NCBI GenBank assembly: GCA_008933045.1
Contig: WBXJ01000074.1
Span: 1-11,653 of the forward strand
Direction: 5' to 3'
DNA from: Verrucomicrobiota bacterium
GTDB lineage: Bacteria > Verrucomicrobiota > Verrucomicrobiia > Limisphaerales > SXQI01
Length of the DNA: 11,653 nucleotides
The notes under the pieces are model-generated. The model had not been told where the DNA came from, did not search any database, and saw only the letters and a program-made list of their open reading frames with translations. Shown piece by piece: positions 1 to 6,258 of the stretch (positions within the stretch are counted from its first letter, which is position 1; each line of letters starts with the position of its first letter). The position numbers and the translations under genes are program-made.

Positions 1-1
1 C

Positions 2-289
2 CACCCATCACCTTCTATGTTGATGGTATTTCAAGACGTGAATCCCGTCAGCATCTGCCGTCCTGTATTTGGGGTTTATATGGGGGAGGATCGTTTTTGC
101 CATTTTCCTGCCAGCAACCATAATCGTGGTGGGCTGACCTCGTTTGCGGATGGTCATGTCGAATCTCACCGTTGGTTAGACGTGCGTACCTACAAGCCAA
201 AAAGTCCTGATTTTCATCGGCATAGCGATGCGAGTCCGAACAATGTCGATCTGCGCTGGCTCCAAGAGCGGACTACCTCTCGCCTCTGA
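2..289 (+). CDS. Pseudopilin-like H-X9-DG domain protein, 3' end only
   Basis: The reading frame is open to the left edge, so this is the C-terminal part (about 95 residues) of a longer protein whose start lies outside the window. The key signature is a His, nine residues, then Asp-Gly (HNRGGLTSFADG), followed by HVESHRW. This is the H-X9-DG motif that ends many type II secretion/type IV pilin-like proteins in Planctomycetes and Verrucomicrobia. Those proteins normally begin with a prepilin cleavage site and one hydrophobic helix, which would lie outside the window. The tail (SPNNVDLRWLQERTT) resembles the ends of verrucomicrobial members as I recall them. Such genomes carry many paralogues and their substrates are mostly unknown, so no specific role is assigned. 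The gene ends 52 bp before ispH; I saw no convincing terminator hairpin in that gap. Confidence 0.8.
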   Translation, partial: HPSPSMLMVFQDVNPVSICRPVFGVYMGEDRFCHFPASNHNRGGLTSFADGHVESHRWLDVRTYKPKSPDFHRHSDASPNNVDLRWLQERTTSRL

Positions 290-328
290 GTGTTTTGATT
301 CTCCCTCGACGTAGTTACCTTACCTGCT

Positions 329-332
329 AGGA
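329..332 (+). promoter_or_regulatory. Ribosome binding site of ispH
   Basis: AGGA stands 9 bases before ATG 342. It is one of the few recognisable Shine-Dalgarno matches in this window, and it supports the full-length 411-residue IspH over a start at the next in-frame ATG (codon 24). Confidence 0.5.
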
Positions 333-341
333 TGACTCCCT

Positions 342-1577
342 ATGGTAGACGCCGCGCCTGGTGCGCTCCAACCTCCTGCACCGAAGATTAATTTACGCCG
401 ACCTGATGTGATGGAGGCAGTGCAAGCTCAGGTATTGTCGCATTACCGAAGCGGGTTAGTTGATCGAATTCGCACCCAAGGCCAAGTCGGTTCTGCTGAC
501 GGTCTGCTCACGATCAAACTCGCCAAGGAATTTGGTTTTTGCTACGGAGTCGAACGCGCCATTGATTTGGCTTATGCGGCGCGTAAGGTTTTTCCTAATC
601 AACCTATTTATATCCTTGGGGAGATTATTCATAACCCCGAGGTGAACGATCAAATCCGGGCCATGGGAATCAAGTCGATTTCTGGGAAGGAGAAGAACGC
701 CGATGTGGAGGATCTGAAGCAAGGGGACGTCGTCATTATCCCTGCGTTTGGCACTGAGGTAGCGACCCGAGCGAGGTTGGAACAAAAAGGCTGTATTTTT
801 GTCGATACGACCTGCGGAGACGTGATGAGCGTTTGGAAGCGTGTGCGACAGTATTCGCGTGATCAAGTGACCAGTATTATTCATGGCAAGGCTTGGCATG
901 AGGAAACGAAGGCGACGAGTTCACAGACAGGTTCTGGCCATTATCTTGTCGTATTGACGTTGGCTGAGACCGATTATGTGTGCGATTACATTTTGAAGGG
1001 TGGCAGTAAGGAGGCGTTTCTTGAAAAATTTAGAGGGGCGTATTCCAATGGTTTTGATCCAGATATCCACCTGCACGCGATCGGGGTGGCAAATCAAACG
1101 ACGATGTTGCGCGGTGAGACCGAGGAAGTTCAACGTCGGCTAAAGCAAGCGATGGCAGAAAAGTATGGTGTGGCGAATGTGAAGGAGCATTTCCGTTTTT
1201 TTGATACAATTTGCGGTGCGACTCAAGACCGTCAGGATGCCCTAGAAAAATTGCTAGCCAACCCACTCGATTTGTTATTGGTGATTGGGGGATATAACTC
1301 GTCGAACACCTCGCATCTGGCGGAAATGGGAGAGGCCAAACTTCCGACGTTTTTTATTAAAAATGCTGCCAAGTTGGTTTCGAATCGTCAGATTATCCAT
1401 TACAACCTGCATCAACAGCAGGAAGTTACGAGTGAGAATTGGTTGCCTCAAGGAAGGATTTCAGTAGGTATCACGGCGGGAGCTTCCTGTCCGAACAATT
1501 TAATTGAGGATACGATTCGACGATTGTTTGCGCTCCGAGGGGTTGAAGTGAGCGAGGTTCTTGGCGAGTTGGCGTAA
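342..1577 (+). CDS. ispH: 4-hydroxy-3-methylbut-2-enyl diphosphate reductase (IspH/LytB), long form
   Basis: IspH catalyses the last step of the MEP pathway: reductive dehydroxylation of HMBPP to IPP and DMAPP by a cytoplasmic [4Fe-4S] enzyme. The 411-residue product has the expected cluster ligands: C67 (FGFCYGVERA), C158 (DTTCGD) and C291 (TICGATQDRQ). Active-site residues also fit: H97 (IIHNPEVN), H186 and E188 (WHEET), the NQTT stretch at 251-254, and NSSNTSHLAE for diphosphate binding. It is about 95 residues longer than E. coli IspH. The N-terminal 50 residues and an insert around 195-250 (YVCDYILKGG, GFDPDIHLH) match the cyanobacterial/plant-type architecture from memory. ATG 342 is chosen because AGGA at 329-332 lies 9 bases upstream. 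The downstream dgt gene begins 25 bp after the stop, so co-transcription is likely. Confidence 0.95.
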   Translation: MVDAAPGALQPPAPKINLRRPDVMEAVQAQVLSHYRSGLVDRIRTQGQVGSADGLLTIKLAKEFGFCYGVERAIDLAYAARKVFPNQPIYILGEIIHNPEVNDQIRAMGIKSISGKEKNADVEDLKQGDVVIIPAFGTEVATRARLEQKGCIFVDTTCGDVMSVWKRVRQYSRDQVTSIIHGKAWHEETKATSSQTGSGHYLVVLTLAETDYVCDYILKGGSKEAFLEKFRGAYSNGFDPDIHLHAIGVANQTTMLRGETEEVQRRLKQAMAEKYGVANVKEHFRFFDTICGATQDRQDALEKLLANPLDLLLVIGGYNSSNTSHLAEMGEAKLPTFFIKNAAKLVSNRQIIHYNLHQQQEVTSENWLPQGRISVGITAGASCPNNLIEDTIRRLFALRGVEVSEVLGELA

Positions 1578-1592
1578 TGATGGTTGAGGATT

Positions 1593-1597
1593 GGGAG
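1593..1597 (+). promoter_or_regulatory. Ribosome binding site that fixes the dgt start
   Basis: GGGAG lies 5 bases before ATG 1603. An in-frame TTG at 1591 would place this element inside the coding sequence and leave GAGGA directly abutting the start codon, which is unfavourable. ATG 1603 is therefore preferred. Confidence 0.6.
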
Positions 1598-1602
1598 CTT
1601 TT

Positions 1603-2766
1603 ATGCCGTGTCAACGTGAGGATTTAGAGAGCCGTGAACGAGCGACGTTCGCACCTTACGCACAATTTAGTGATGACACACAGGGGCGGGTTTATCCTGA
1701 GGAACCGCCTGTGTGGCGGACCCAGTATCAGAGGGATCGCGACCGTGTGATCCATTCACGCGCTTTTCGGCGGCTTGAATATAAGACGCAAGTTTTCCTC
1801 AACGGGACAGGGGATCATCTCCGAACCCGATTGACGCACACCATGGAAGTGGCCGCGATTTCGAGGAATATCGCGCGAGCACTCCGTATCAATGAGGACC
1901 TGACAGAAACGATCGCGTTGGCTCACGACCTAGGGCATCCCCCGTTTGGGCACAAGGGAGAATCGGTTTTGAACCGGTTGATGAGCGAGCATGGAGGTTT
2001 TGAGCATAACCGACACAGCTTACGAATTGTTGAGGAACTCGAGCAGAAATATCCTACATTTTCAGGGTTGAACCTAAGTTGGGAGGTGAGGGAGGGTTTA
2101 GTGAAGCACTTCACAGCGTATGATCACCCGGGGCGACGCGAGGGTTTTGAGGCCCGATCCTCATCACTGGAGGCGCAGGTTGCTAACTTGGCGGATGAGG
2201 TCGCCTATTACAGTCATGATTTGGATGATGGTTTAGAGGAAGATTTGCTAAACGAAGATCACCTGATGAGGGATGTTCGGATCTGGGCTTATGCGGCCCG
2301 AGTTGTCAGGGAATTACATGGAGATCTTCCATCAGAGAGTCGTCGGTATATTATCATTCGGACGTTGATTGATGAACAAGTGAAGGATGTGGTGTCCATG
2401 TCAGAACGCAACATCATCCAGGCCAACGTCCAGTCTGCTGATGAGGTTCGGTTGCAAGCAGGGCCGTTGATTGCTTATAGTTCTGAGCGACACCAATTGA
2501 ATTTGGAGCTTCGACAGTTTTTGTACGAAAACCTCTACTTTAGTCCGGAGGTTCACAACCCAAACGCGCAGGCAGTTCGGTTGCTGGAGGAGCTTTTTCA
2601 CTATTTTACCCAGCATCCTGAGGAAATCGGGGAACAATCACGCCGACGTGCGGAACGAGATGGCTGGCCTCGTGCCATTTGCGATTATCTAGCGGGAATG
2701 ACCGATCGTTTCGCGATTCAGGAGCACAGCCGAATATTAGCTGGAGCAGTCAAACCCTTGTGCTAA
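1603..2766 (+). CDS. dgt: dGTPase-like deoxynucleoside triphosphate triphosphohydrolase (HD domain)
   Basis: This family hydrolyses dNTPs to the deoxynucleoside and tripolyphosphate, which affects dNTP pool balance. The 387-residue protein (counted from ATG 1603) has the HD-superfamily metal site: H79 (RLTHTMEV), H108-D109 (ALAHDLGHPPFGHKGE) and D198 (LADEVAYYSHDLDDGL). The N-terminal RDRDRVIHSRAFRRLEYKTQVF and the C-terminal DYLAGMTDRFA are typical of the shorter, bacterial dGTPase-like branch (about 380 residues) rather than the 505-residue E. coli Dgt. The exact dNTP preference cannot be read from sequence; many members of this branch act on several dNTPs. It is probably co-transcribed with ispH. 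Its stop codon overlaps the stop of the opposing amidase gene by 4 bp. Confidence 0.9.
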   Translation: MPCQREDLESRERATFAPYAQFSDDTQGRVYPEEPPVWRTQYQRDRDRVIHSRAFRRLEYKTQVFLNGTGDHLRTRLTHTMEVAAISRNIARALRINEDLTETIALAHDLGHPPFGHKGESVLNRLMSEHGGFEHNRHSLRIVEELEQKYPTFSGLNLSWEVREGLVKHFTAYDHPGRREGFEARSSSLEAQVANLADEVAYYSHDLDDGLEEDLLNEDHLMRDVRIWAYAARVVRELHGDLPSESRRYIIIRTLIDEQVKDVVSMSERNIIQANVQSADEVRLQAGPLIAYSSERHQLNLELRQFLYENLYFSPEVHNPNAQAVRLLEELFHYFTQHPEEIGEQSRRRAERDGWPRAICDYLAGMTDRFAIQEHSRILAGAVKPLC

Positions 2767-3554
2767 AGCTGACCAAACCTGCGGTCATTGAGTGCGGGAA
2801 AATCTTTTCGCCATTGTCGCTGTTCCTCGATCTGCATCTCGCCGAAAATAAACCCCTCCTCACTTCCAGCATCGGCCTGAACGACGCCGTGACAATCGAC
2901 GATCAAGCTTCCCCCCGGGTAAGAATGGTTGGGATCTGAGCCTGCTCGGTTGACACCCACAACCCAAGCCTGATTCTCGATTGCCCGGGCTCTCAGCAAC
3001 GTCGTCCAGTGATCGGCCCGCTTTGTGGGCCAGCACGCAATCACTACGAATAATTCTGCTCCCTGCCGCACGGCCTCGCGAAAAAGTTCAGGAAATCGCA
3101 AGTCATAGCACACGAAAAGGGCAGTTTTAATGCCGTTGATTTCCGTAACCACAATTTCTTTTCCTGGAGTGTGGACTTGAGCCTCACCGCCAAGAGCGAA
3201 GAGTTGCATTTTTGTGTAACGAGCCGATTCAAACCCATCAGGTCCAAAAACAACCGCTTGGTTATCTGCCAAGTTACCACCGGCTCCTCGAATTAATCCG
3301 CAAATAAGATGCACTTTCCATTGTGCCGCTAGGCGTTTGCAAAAGGCCTCACTCGAGGCATGCGAACTATCAACCGTCGCTTCTAGATTCAAGGAAAAAC
3401 CTACGGCGGCCATTTCTGGAAGGACGACAAGCATACCGGGTTGTGGTTTGGCTTGGTTCAGCAACCTTTCCCACGCGTGATGGTTTGCTTCCTTATTCTC
3501 CCAGACAATATTTGTTTGGAGGGCTAAAATGTGTTGAGATACCATGCCATTCAT
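2763..3554 (-). CDS. Nitrilase-superfamily amidase (NIT2/YafV-like omega-amidase)
   Basis: This is a cytoplasmic carbon-nitrogen hydrolase of about 263 residues, a normal single-domain length. The catalytic triad is visible: E47 (VLPEMA), K115 (YTKMQLF) and C149 (FVCYDLRFPELFRE), with the second conserved Glu at 156. CYDLRFPELFR and the C-terminal FPALNDRR resemble the YafV/NIT2 branch. Those enzymes hydrolyse omega-amides such as alpha-ketoglutaramate or alpha-ketosuccinamate to the keto acid and ammonia, a repair step linked to glutamine transamination. Other amidase substrates cannot be excluded. The start is uncertain: ATG 3554 and ATG 3545 (giving MVSQHILALQ) are both possible, and neither has a good Shine-Dalgarno match. 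The gene lies 22 bp downstream of the DUF1080 gene, so the two may share a transcript, though no functional link is obvious. Confidence 0.87.
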   Translation of the reverse strand: MNGMVSQHILALQTNIVWENKEANHHAWERLLNQAKPQPGMLVVLPEMAAVGFSLNLEATVDSSHASSEAFCKRLAAQWKVHLICGLIRGAGGNLADNQAVVFGPDGFESARYTKMQLFALGGEAQVHTPGKEIVVTEINGIKTALFVCYDLRFPELFREAVRQGAELFVVIACWPTKRADHWTTLLRARAIENQAWVVGVNRAGSDPNHSYPGGSLIVDCHGVVQADAGSEEGFIFGEMQIEEQRQWRKDFPALNDRRFGQL

Positions 3555-3576
3555 CGAGTTAAAACTTTTTCTTCAC

Positions 3577-4221
3577 TCACTGCCCAGCTTGGGGTGGTTT
3601 CACTGATTTAGCTTCAGGTCCACTTAGGCGTTTGAGTTCCACCCGGCGAATGGCTCCCGAGGTTTGATAAGTCGCAATCCCGAATGGTTTGTTCAAGTCG
3701 ATTTCGCCGTGACGCAGGCTCACTTTTCTCGCTTTGATGTCGATGTTCACCATTTCCTTTTCATCAATCCACGCCTCAATTTTTCCGGGGGTGACTTTTA
3801 CCTTGAACCGGTACCATTGGTTCATCTCAAACTTATGGTATTTGACCGTTTCATTTTCGGATGCATCCTGGCCATCGAGACTCGAAATCCCCACCACGCC
3901 TCCGCCCCAACCGCCCGCCACAAAGGTTGCGTGTGACCCATCAACTGGGAAGGTCATGGCCGCAAAAAAATCTGATCCCAACACTTTTTTGGCTTCCACG
4001 ATAATCTCAAAATTATTGGTCGGGAAAGCATTCGTCCATGTGATACCGCTGAGAGCAGCTCCCGCGTTGATCACGAGGTTACTGGCCTTGATTTCTATCT
4101 CTCCGTGGCCGGCGAAATCAGTTTCACGCCATCCTTTCAGGCTCAGACCATCGAAGAGTAATTCGGCCTGCACGAGTTCATGGGCGGCACAGAAAACAAT
4201 GATCAGGAAAAAACGTCTCAT
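3577..4221 (-). CDS. Secreted DUF1080 (3-keto-disaccharide hydrolase-like) domain protein
   Basis: The product is 214 residues. Residues 1-19 look like a signal peptide (MRR, a hydrophobic run FFLIIVFCAA, and likely cleavage after VQA). The mature part opens with LLFDGLSLKGWR, the hallmark of DUF1080, a concanavalin-like beta-sandwich abundant in Planctomycetes, Verrucomicrobia and Bacteroidetes. The remaining pattern fits the fold: FEIIVEAKK, FFAAMTFPV, WYRFKVKVTPGKIEAWIDE and GIATYQTSGAIRRVELKRL. Some family members hydrolyse 3-keto-glycosides, but many have unknown roles, and I cannot point to catalytic residues with confidence. Unlike multi-domain homologues, this is a single short domain plus a Pro-rich tail (VKPPQAGQ). 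GAAGA lies just upstream of the ATG as a weak ribosome site. The protein is likely periplasmic or surface-exposed. Confidence 0.82.
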   Translation of the reverse strand: MRRFFLIIVFCAAHELVQAELLFDGLSLKGWRETDFAGHGEIEIKASNLVINAGAALSGITWTNAFPTNNFEIIVEAKKVLGSDFFAAMTFPVDGSHATFVAGGWGGGVVGISSLDGQDASENETVKYHKFEMNQWYRFKVKVTPGKIEAWIDEKEMVNIDIKARKVSLRHGEIDLNKPFGIATYQTSGAIRRVELKRLSGPEAKSVKPPQAGQ

Positions 4222-4323
4222 AATTCTTCAAGCACACTAAACGAATCGAGTTCGGTTCTCACGCACTTTTCTTAGCCGAGTGTGGCTGGATTTGGGGTAA
4301 CGGTTTTTCCCCCGTGTTTCGCA

Positions 4324-4341
4324 GAAGTTTCTGTGAACTTC
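4324..4341. promoter_or_regulatory. Inverted repeat upstream of bioB, candidate operator
   Basis: GAAGTT (4324-4329) and AACTTC (4336-4341) form a perfect 6-bp inverted repeat around the 6-base spacer TCTGTG. The centre lies about 48 bp before the bioB ATG at 4381, within the divergent DUF1080/bioB region. The size and symmetry suit a dimeric regulator's operator, but the sequence does not match BirA, BioR or BioQ sites as I remember them. The symmetry is seen directly; the function is inference. Confidence 0.35.
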
Positions 4342-4353
4342 CTATTTACCCTC

Positions 4354-4375
4354 ACAGGGGGCTTTGATACCCTGT
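4354..4375. promoter_or_regulatory. Second inverted repeat directly before the bioB start
   Basis: ACAGGG (4354-4359) and CCCTGT (4370-4375) are perfect 6-bp arms around a 10-base loop, ending 5 bases before ATG 4381. In RNA this would be a short GC-rich hairpin covering the position where the ribosome binds, and it takes up the only purine-rich stretch (AGGGGG) near the start. It could be an operator half of a paired site, a translation-control hairpin, or chance. No T tract follows, so it is not an intrinsic terminator. Confidence 0.33.
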
Positions 4376-4380
4376 CAACC

Positions 4381-5460
4381 ATGATATCGAATGTAGTTGA
4401 CGCCATATCCACTCAGGAACGGATTGCCACATTGGGTCAACGCGTCTTGAAGGGTGAGACGATTACTCGCGAGGAGGGTAGTTGGCTTTTCTCTCTTGAA
4501 AAGACGGCGGATTTCTTTGATTTGATGGCTTGGGCGAACCGCATTCGGGAGCATTACAAGGGCAATAAGGTTCATCTGTGTTCGATCGTGAATGTGAAAG
4601 CAGGTGGGTGCTCGGAAAACTGTCGTTTTTGCTCCCAATCTGCAGCGTATCAAACTGATTCTCCGCGTTACGGTCTGGTGGATCTTCCGCCAGTCTTGGC
4701 TGCTGCTGAAGAAGCAAAGGCCAACGGCGTGACGGCGTTGGGTTTGGTAGCGGCGTGGAAAGGGTTGGATGAGGGGCCGATTCTTGATCAAATTTGCGAG
4801 CGTCTGACTGAATTAAAGGATAGCGGTCAGGTGCGTCCGGATGCCTCGCTTGGCATCATTAAGAATCCAAAAGTGGCCGAGAGGCTCAAGCAGGCTGGGT
4901 TAGAGTGCTACAATCATAATCTGGAGAGTTCTAAAAGATTTTACCCCGAAGTTTGCACCAGTCACACCTATGAGGATCGGGTGAACACCATCCGACATCT
5001 AAAAAGCGCTGGGATCAAGATTTGTTCGGGCGGGATTTTGGGTATGGGTGAAACTCGTGAGGATCGATGTGATCTCGCGTTTGCACTGCGCGATGTCGGT
5101 GCCAATATCGTGCCGATCAATATTCTGAATCCGATCGAGGGCACGCCGATGGCTAAATCCGCAGAAGGTATCGCACCGATGGAAGTGCTGAAGTCGATCG
5201 CTTGCTTCCGGTTCATTTTGCCGAGGCAGGAAATTATGATCGCCGGTGGACGCAGCATCAACCTAAGGGATTTGCAGGGGATGATTTTTATGGCCGGCGC
5301 GAGTGCGATGATGGTTGGGAATTACCTCACTACCCTTAACCAATCGGTGGAAAAAGATTTGCAGATGCTACGCGATCTTGGGCTTGACCCTAATTGGGAG
5401 AAGCACGGGTTCAGCGATCAGGAAGCTCCTAATCAGGTTGAAGTCTTGGCGGGCGTTTGA
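4381..5460 (+). CDS. bioB: Biotin synthase, probably with a non-classical auxiliary cluster
   Basis: BioB is a radical SAM enzyme that inserts sulfur into dethiobiotin to make biotin. The 359-residue protein (from ATG 4381) has the SAM-cluster motif C77-x3-C81-x2-C84 (GGCSENCRFCSQS), the YNHNLE segment at 177-182, HTYEDRV, KICSGGILGMGET (C215), and AGGRSINL with R291. C215 and R291 align with E. coli C188 and R260. Positions aligning with E. coli C97 and C128 are G121 (ALGLVAAWKG) and D154 (RPDASLG). Cysteines appear instead at C67 (VHLCSIV) and C192 (PEVCTSH), where E. coli has Ser and Thr. An upstream GTG at 4282 would add 33 atypical residues and is rejected. No other bio gene is in the window. 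The gene leads a run of three peptidase-type genes and overlaps the next by one base. Confidence 0.93.
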   Translation: MISNVVDAISTQERIATLGQRVLKGETITREEGSWLFSLEKTADFFDLMAWANRIREHYKGNKVHLCSIVNVKAGGCSENCRFCSQSAAYQTDSPRYGLVDLPPVLAAAEEAKANGVTALGLVAAWKGLDEGPILDQICERLTELKDSGQVRPDASLGIIKNPKVAERLKQAGLECYNHNLESSKRFYPEVCTSHTYEDRVNTIRHLKSAGIKICSGGILGMGETREDRCDLAFALRDVGANIVPINILNPIEGTPMAKSAEGIAPMEVLKSIACFRFILPRQEIMIAGGRSINLRDLQGMIFMAGASAMMVGNYLTTLNQSVEKDLQMLRDLGLDPNWEKHGFSDQEAPNQVEVLAGV

Positions 5461-6236
5461 TGAAAAACCGGCTTGGGCGCAATGAAGGCGGTTATTGTGG
5501 CGAGCGGATCGATATTCAGGCGGTGTTGAGTGAGATTGATGAATTGGCTCGTCAATTGGATTGGCAGCCCCAGAAAATCTGTAGTGACGATCACCTGATC
5601 ATCAACGCCTACGTGCGACAGGGTTCCTCCAGTTCGCATTGTTTCTACATCTCATCCGGCATCCATGGGGATGAACCTGCGGGCCCACTTGCTGTTTTGG
5701 AAATGTTTCGGCAAAAACTTTGGCCTATCGACTTAGGTCTTTGGGTCGTTCCTTGTTTGAACCCTGTCGGTTGCGCACTTGGGACTCGTAACAATGGGCA
5801 GGGGATCGATCTCAACCGACACTATCGCCAACCTCTTGCGCGAGAGACAATCTCTCATATCCACTGGTTGCAGAGTTGTCCGCGATTTGATTGTTCAGTG
5901 TTATTGCACGAGGACTGGGAGGCGAATGGATATTACCTTTATGAGTTGAACGGTGTTGATGGGACTTCACTTTCTCACCAGATCATTGAAGCCGTTGGCC
6001 AACTCTGCCCGATCCATGCGGATGGCCCTGTTGATGATTGGCAAAGCTGCGATGGAGTCATTCGTCCCTCGATTGATCCAATCCAACGTCCTGAGTGGCC
6101 TGAGGCACTTTTTCTGCTAGAGCAAAAAACTCGTCGCAATTATACGCTTGAGGCACCTTCTGATTTTGATCTTCCGCTTCGAGTGGCTTCACATATTTCT
6201 GCTCTGCGCACGGTTCTTCTCAACTCGCCATCTTAA
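5460..6236 (+). CDS. M14-family-like zinc carboxypeptidase/amidohydrolase
   Basis: The 258-residue protein has the zinc site of the M14/AstE-AspA superfamily: H69 and E72 (SGIHGDEPAGP) with the third ligand H150 (LLHEDWEANGYYLYEL). N119-R120 (GIDLNRHY) are the expected substrate-carboxylate residues, and E231 (YTLEAPS) is the likely catalytic Glu. There is no signal peptide, so it probably acts in the cytoplasm. The length resembles MpaA-type murein peptide amidases, but the family also includes carboxypeptidases and acyl-amino-acid deacylases; the substrate is unresolved. ATG 5460 shares its A with the TGA of bioB (TGATG), suggesting translational coupling, with no independent ribosome site visible. 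A TTG at 5457 is possible but less likely. The next gene starts 22 bp downstream. Confidence 0.8.
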   Translation: MKNRLGRNEGGYCGERIDIQAVLSEIDELARQLDWQPQKICSDDHLIINAYVRQGSSSSHCFYISSGIHGDEPAGPLAVLEMFRQKLWPIDLGLWVVPCLNPVGCALGTRNNGQGIDLNRHYRQPLARETISHIHWLQSCPRFDCSVLLHEDWEANGYYLYELNGVDGTSLSHQIIEAVGQLCPIHADGPVDDWQSCDGVIRPSIDPIQRPEWPEALFLLEQKTRRNYTLEAPSDFDLPLRVASHISALRTVLLNSPS

Positions 6237-6258
6237 GTCCTTAGGGTAATATCGTGGA

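Noticed and set aside
456..899. A 147-codon minus-strand reading frame inside ispH.
   Set aside because: It lies wholly antisense to a confidently identified gene and has no recognisable domain or ribosome site.
2770..2787. TGACC-N8-GGTCA next to the convergent stops, as a bidirectional terminator.
   Set aside because: The stem is only 5 bp, no T tract follows on either strand, and it lies within the amidase coding region.
3734..4240. A 168-codon plus-strand frame across the DUF1080 gene.
   Set aside because: It is the complement of a gene with a signal peptide and clear family motifs; its own translation is low-complexity and unlike any protein I know.
4351..4378. Minus-strand TTGACA (within 4373-4378) as the -35 box of the DUF1080 promoter.
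   Set aside because: The nearest -10-like element is about 24 bases away, too far for a sigma-70 promoter, and it would leave a leader of more than 100 bases.
4282..4380. GTG at 4282 as a bioB start, adding 33 residues.
   Set aside because: The extra residues (MAGFGVTVFPPCF and onward) do not resemble a BioB N-terminus. They would also make the inverted repeats coding, and ATG 4381 gives a normal-length enzyme.
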